Shown here one piece after another: positions 21,122-24,786 of a stretch of 24,786 bases of DNA. Every line of letters starts with the position of its first letter. The stretch's first letter is position 1. The DNA is taken from contig VDMD01000240.1 in assembly GCA_007026445.1 (NCBI GenBank), forward strand, positions 1 through 24,786, in the 5' to 3' direction. A model generated the notes under the pieces. The model had not been told where the DNA came from. It saw nothing but the letters and a program-made list of their open reading frames with translations, and did no database searches. Both the position numbers and the translations under genes were made by a program. This stretch comes from Schizophyllum amplum (lineage: Eukaryota > Basidiomycota > Agaricomycetes > Agaricales > Schizophyllaceae).

Positions 21122-22187
21122 TCAAATCGCCTGTCGCTGCATCGCCGGCAGGAGGTGAACGCTGAACAGCCACACCTGCGCTCCATGAGTACGTTGCCTA
21201 CGCCCAAGCACACGACGGGTCACTCACGTTGTATATCACGTATGAGCGCGCGTCCTGTGAGATGGACCGGTATGTATAGTACCGCCACGCGACCACGGAC
21301 CCGAGCAGCACGAACAACACCCGACAAAGCCACATCATGTCCCACGCGCATGAGAGCAGCACGGACCACAGCGGGACGCCGAGGTAGATGCATGCGCGCG
21401 AGAGGCCGGGGGACCGGATGGGGAAGGTCACCCGGCCGAGGGCACGGTCCCCCTCGACGTCGGAGAAGTCTTGCGCGTGCACAGTAGTAAGGATGACAAT
21501 CCCGCTGCACAGGAGGAGCAGTGCCGCGGAAGGGCTCAGCGATTTGCCCTCGCCTTCGATGATCGTAAGCAGCAGTCGAAGCGAGGCTGGGCATATATCT
21601 CACCTGACATCGCGGTCGCGCCGTATTCAAATCCGAGGTACCCCAGGCAGTTCATTACATTCTTGCCGAGCCAGTGGCCGTTGATGGCGCTGGACTCGTA
21701 GATGATGAATGCAGCAGAGAGCCAGACGCTGGCGGCGATGGTGTTTGGTCCTCCAAGCGTCGAGAAACCGATGGTGATCGGGATGAGCGCCCACCTCAGT
21801 AACGTCGCCTGATGTTGAGTGACGCGCTTCGCTGGTAGGGGACGCCATGGCCTGTTGACCCTATCTTCTTCGAGCGTCGTATACTGGTTCGAGACGTCGA
21901 TATGAAGCTGGTGCAGCCATGTCCAGATAATCCCGAGGAAGAAACCGCGGAACGACTGAACCGGCGCGGCCACCGACGCAAATACGGTCTGAAGGTATAG
22001 CGTCAGAGAGAAAGAGACGTAGGAGCGCAACACTTACTATAGGCAACATAATGGTCTTGTAGTCGGTGTAGGTGAAAAGGAAGAGGGTGTACAGATGCCG
22101 GCGAAGGTCGAACATCGCGAGATTATCGAGGAGAGCCGGGGAGGATGTAGAGGTCGCAATCTGGGTGCCTATATATCGGAATGCCAT
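21122..22187 (-). CDS. UbiA-superfamily prenyltransferase or terpene cyclase
   Basis: This intramembrane enzyme should ionise a prenyl diphosphate, either to transfer it to an aromatic or other acceptor or to cyclise it. Exons on the minus strand are 22187-22038, 21988-21604, 21553-21228 and 21175-21122, giving 915 nt (304 aa) with no frame break. The first Asp-rich region reads NQYTTLEEDRVNRPWRPLP (from Asn84). The second is DFSDVEGD (Asp207, Asp210, Asp214), a textbook DxxDxxxD. Several hydrophobic helices surround them, as expected for the roughly nine-TM fold. In the first motif the position of the first canonical Asp of NxxxDxxxD is Thr88, while Asp92 is kept and preceded by Glu90-Glu91. 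Fungal UbiA proteins with an EED-type first motif include the sesquiterpene cyclase of the fumagillin pathway, so cyclisation is a real alternative to prenyl transfer. A divergent P450 gene upstream supports a terpenoid role. Substrate is not determined. Confidence 0.93.
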
Positions 22188-23905
22188 TCTAAAACACAGC
22201 TGCAGCTTGGTCAGCCCCGATGAAAGTGAGAGTAGGTGAGGGCTGGGTGCCGGTACTGCGGGAAGGAGAAGCGGTAGCTGGGCACCTGTTGATGCACGTA
22301 TGCGCTTTTATGTTGCGAGATACATATCGATGCGGGCAGCATAAAGAAGCAGCGGGAAAGAATACACGCACGGGAAAGTCTGATGAAGCGATGAGCGGCG
22401 AGTTGTAGGTCAGGCTGGGATGATGGTCTAGATAAGAGCGGTCTATGCTCTTGTAAACAAAAAACAGCGATGCGTGTAGATTGCGACACCAGCGGCCAGT
22501 TCTGTCGGACGAGAACCGAGAACCTGTGAAAACATCCCGAGGTCGACGACAGCGCCTTATGAGGCAAAGGGCCCTTCAAGTTTGGGCGGCCATCGCACGT
22601 TCATTTTGCAACACAGCAGATCTGTGAAGGTGGGGCCGCCTGAGGCAACATGTTGCGCGGGACGCGTGAGCACGCTGCCATCCGCACGGACTCTAAAATG
22701 AGGTTGATGCAAGGTGATGGACTCGGAAGAGAGAACTTGCGGCGTTTGCCGTGCGCTCGTCACGGTTATGAACCACGTGTATGGCAACCTCACCCAATTT
22801 TCACCTGTTCCTCACTCGTGCCAGCCCGATTGCAGCCCAGACATCTGCTACTAAAGAGTTCCCCGCTCTCCCACCCTTGAAAGTGCTTTCTCTCCTCTTC
22901 AGACCGTCAGACGACCTAGGGAAGGTCACTACGATGCGAGAAAAATGTGCGAATAATATCAGACCAATGTACAACCAGCGGTTGAATTCGTCTTCTTCTA
23001 GCGAGATAGCCGTCTGCTGTGCGCGTCGCCTGACGGCTCCGTGAGGAGCTACCAGGGTGTTTTTACTCAGCATCAGCGGCTCTTCCAAGATGGTACAGCT
23101 CAAACTACCGCGATAACCGTAAATCGACATGCGCCGGCGCAAACGTGCACTCTTCTAGCACCGACACCTCCTGCCATGACATCTGCGGCCTGCGGTCGAC
23201 AAGAAGGGCGAAGTGCGGCGATGCTGAAAGATTCCGTGCCCATCTGCATCACCGTCCGGTGCGGTTCTGGCGTGTTTTGTTCTCTAAATGGGGTTGATCG
23301 TCAGTGTCTATTTACGTTAATTTATGTTATAACCGCGACCCACGGAGGCTGCGCACGTCAATGATCTGCAGCAAATGGCATGGTGGATACTTAGGAAAGT
23401 AAGCAGGAGGACATCGCAGCCTGGAGCTGAGTTGATGCTCTGCGCAGTCGACGACTATTCTTTTGATTCCGTGGATGCTTTCCCAGGCTCTCGTCTGACC
23501 TCGTCTGACTAGCGCTGCAGATCCTCTCCTCGATTGCCAATCGTGCGAGAGTTTATCGAGACTTCTATCTATGCGCGTCAGATCTCTGAACGGCCGGAGA
23601 TGCTGATGGGCTTATCGGGCGTGGTCCGTGTTGCCCGCAAGCGCCCATGATGCACGAGTAAGTTGGTGTGGCTTCCATCTTCAAACTTGTGCATATCCGA
23701 ATCCGCTGACGCCTCCCAAGACGACGCATCCTGCCGCATGATCGGCCTCCATGCATACGGGTCCGATGGGGGTCTGGTGCTTTCAGGTCCTGCGGACTGC
23801 TCCCATCGCAGATAGATCCCTCTTCTATCCGCGACAGCATACAGTCTTTATCACGCATCGCTCGCCTGCCTCGAAGGAATTCTACAAGCTGCGCTCTCAT
23901 CCGCG
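22188..23905. promoter_or_regulatory. 1.7-kb divergent region between UbiA and P450 genes
   Basis: This region must contain the promoters of both genes. On the minus strand ACATAAAAG (about 22302-22312) lies about 120 nt before the UbiA ATG and is a weak TATA-like candidate. No clear TATA box was found close to the P450 ATG at 23906. A short direct repeat, TCGTCTGACC/TCGTCTGACT, occurs at 23491-23510. Open frames such as those at 22800-23140 show no recognisable family. The separation is wide enough to leave room for shared regulation, but no binding site can be named. Confidence 0.4.
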
Positions 23906-24786
23906 ATGCCATACCTACTTGTGGCAGTCGGCGTCGCCTGCGCTCTAGCTCTGTGGCATTGCCTCTATACTTTGCTGTGGCATCCTTTGGCCTCATATCC
24001 GGGCCCACGTCTCGCTGCGTTGACGAGGTGGTACCGAGCGTACTACGATATCGTTCAGGACGGTGGCTGGCTCGAGCACCTCACGGAACTTCATCGCCAG
24101 TACGGTGCGTCTGACAGACTTCACGCACTATTATATTCATACTCAATCCTGGTCAGGTCCCGTCGTACGCGTAGGCGCGTCCGAGGTCTGATGACTTCTG
24201 CCACGCCCGATCCTTCCGTCTCATGCTTATGGTTCTTTCAGCTTCACTTCTCTGAGCCCGATGCGTACAACGACATCTACGGGTTCTCGAAGCAATTCAA
24301 CAAGGATCCCGAGCTTTACAATGCGTTCGACCAGAACCTGTCGTCATTCGGACAGGTCGATCCAGCGGCAGCGAAGGCACGACGGGAAACTCTAGGCCCC
24401 TCTGTTCTCGCGCCAGGGTATACGCAGATTCGAGTTCGTCATCCAGGACAAGGTGCGTTTACTATCTGGACGCGTCTAACCCTCATCTAACTCCATGCAA
24501 GGTCGACCACCTCGTCGAGCGCCTGGTACAGGAGGGCTCTACCGGCAAGCCAATCAACCTCTTTCTCGCGTTCCGGTCCTTCAGCTTCGACACCATCATG
24601 TCCTACTGCTTCGCCACTTCGTACGACAGCCTCGACTACGCGCAGTTCGCGCATCCCATGATCCCCACCATTTTCACCTCCGTCGTCCTCATCTGGACCC
24701 TCCGCTACTTCCCCTTCCTCATTCACGTCGTGCACCACGGTCCGCGCGCGCTCATCCGGCGCCTCTCCCCCGTTCTACGGGGCTAC
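23906..24786 (+). CDS. Cytochrome P450, N-terminal part (cut by window end)
   Basis: This is a haem monooxygenase anchored in the ER membrane. Exons are 23906-24104, 24157-24185, 24242-24452 and 24502 to the window edge. Residues 3-25 form a membrane anchor, followed by the proline-rich hinge YPGPRLAALTRWYRAYYD. Family features then run through YGPVVRVG, ELHFSEPDAYNDIYG, FNKDPELYNAF, ARRETLG, FSRQGIRRFE and KVDHLVERLV into the F/G region near LRYFPFLIHVV. The I-helix, ExxR and the haem-binding Cys loop lie beyond the window, so integrity of the catalytic part cannot be judged. One frame break is visible: the CCCC run at 24397-24400 seems to carry a surplus C, since removing it joins RRETLGP to LFSRQGI and makes exon 3 phase-consistent. 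It faces away from the UbiA-family gene, which suggests oxidation of that enzyme's terpenoid product. The P450 subfamily was not assigned. Confidence 0.92.

Noticed and set aside
23491..23510. Short tandem repeat TCGTCTGACC/TCGTCTGACT
   Set aside because: Two imperfect 10-nt copies are too few to call a repeat array or a regulatory element.
1..24786. tRNA genes, rRNA, CRISPR arrays and transposon termini
   Set aside because: Scanning by eye for T-loop-like sequences, regular repeats and inverted terminal repeats gave no convincing candidate on either strand.

Overview
The window looks like nuclear DNA of a basidiomycete fungus, probably a wood- or litter-decaying agaricomycete. The genes are cut by many short GT-AG introns (mostly about 45-70 nt), the coding sequence is GC-rich, and several families are typical of that group: a secreted intradiol ring-cleavage dioxygenase, an NRPS-like adenylate-forming reductase, a fast-evolving F-box protein, a basidiomycete seven-TM protein, and a UbiA/P450 pair. 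No rRNA, tRNA, CRISPR array or intact transposon was recognised. Exon boundaries were assigned by eye from splice signals, reading phase and remembered family motifs. No alignment was run.

Layout, left to right. A partial minus-strand gene may run off the left edge (1-86). A carboxymuconate-cyclase-like beta-propeller gene (401-1836, +) is followed by a secreted intradiol dioxygenase (2174-3620, +). Two tandem minus-strand paralogues of the 7-bladed lactonase fold follow (5406-3996 and 8416-7004). Together these four genes form a roughly 8-kb group able to open and rearrange catechol-type rings or act on lactones. Next come a gene encoding only the HyuB half of a 5-oxoprolinase/hydantoinase (9281-11467, +) and a broken F-box gene (11718-12467, +). 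A 20-exon adenylate-forming reductase with A, T and R domains (17055-12826, -) faces away from a seven-TM protein gene (18503-19924, +). A UbiA-superfamily integral-membrane enzyme (22187-21122, -) and a cytochrome P450 cut by the right edge (23906 onward, +) diverge from a 1.7-kb intergenic region and may form part of a terpenoid pathway.

One pattern crosses gene boundaries. Many reading-frame breaks fall at short homopolymer runs (GGG, CCCC, TTT and similar), and undoing them restores both the frame and a total length divisible by three. Six are in the first lactonase paralogue, three in the second, one each in the seven-TM gene and the P450, and probably one in the cyclase. The dioxygenase, HyuB, reductase and UbiA genes (about 6.95 kb of CDS) have none. 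Sequencing or assembly error is the simplest explanation, but the uneven spread leaves room for real decay of the lactonase copies.
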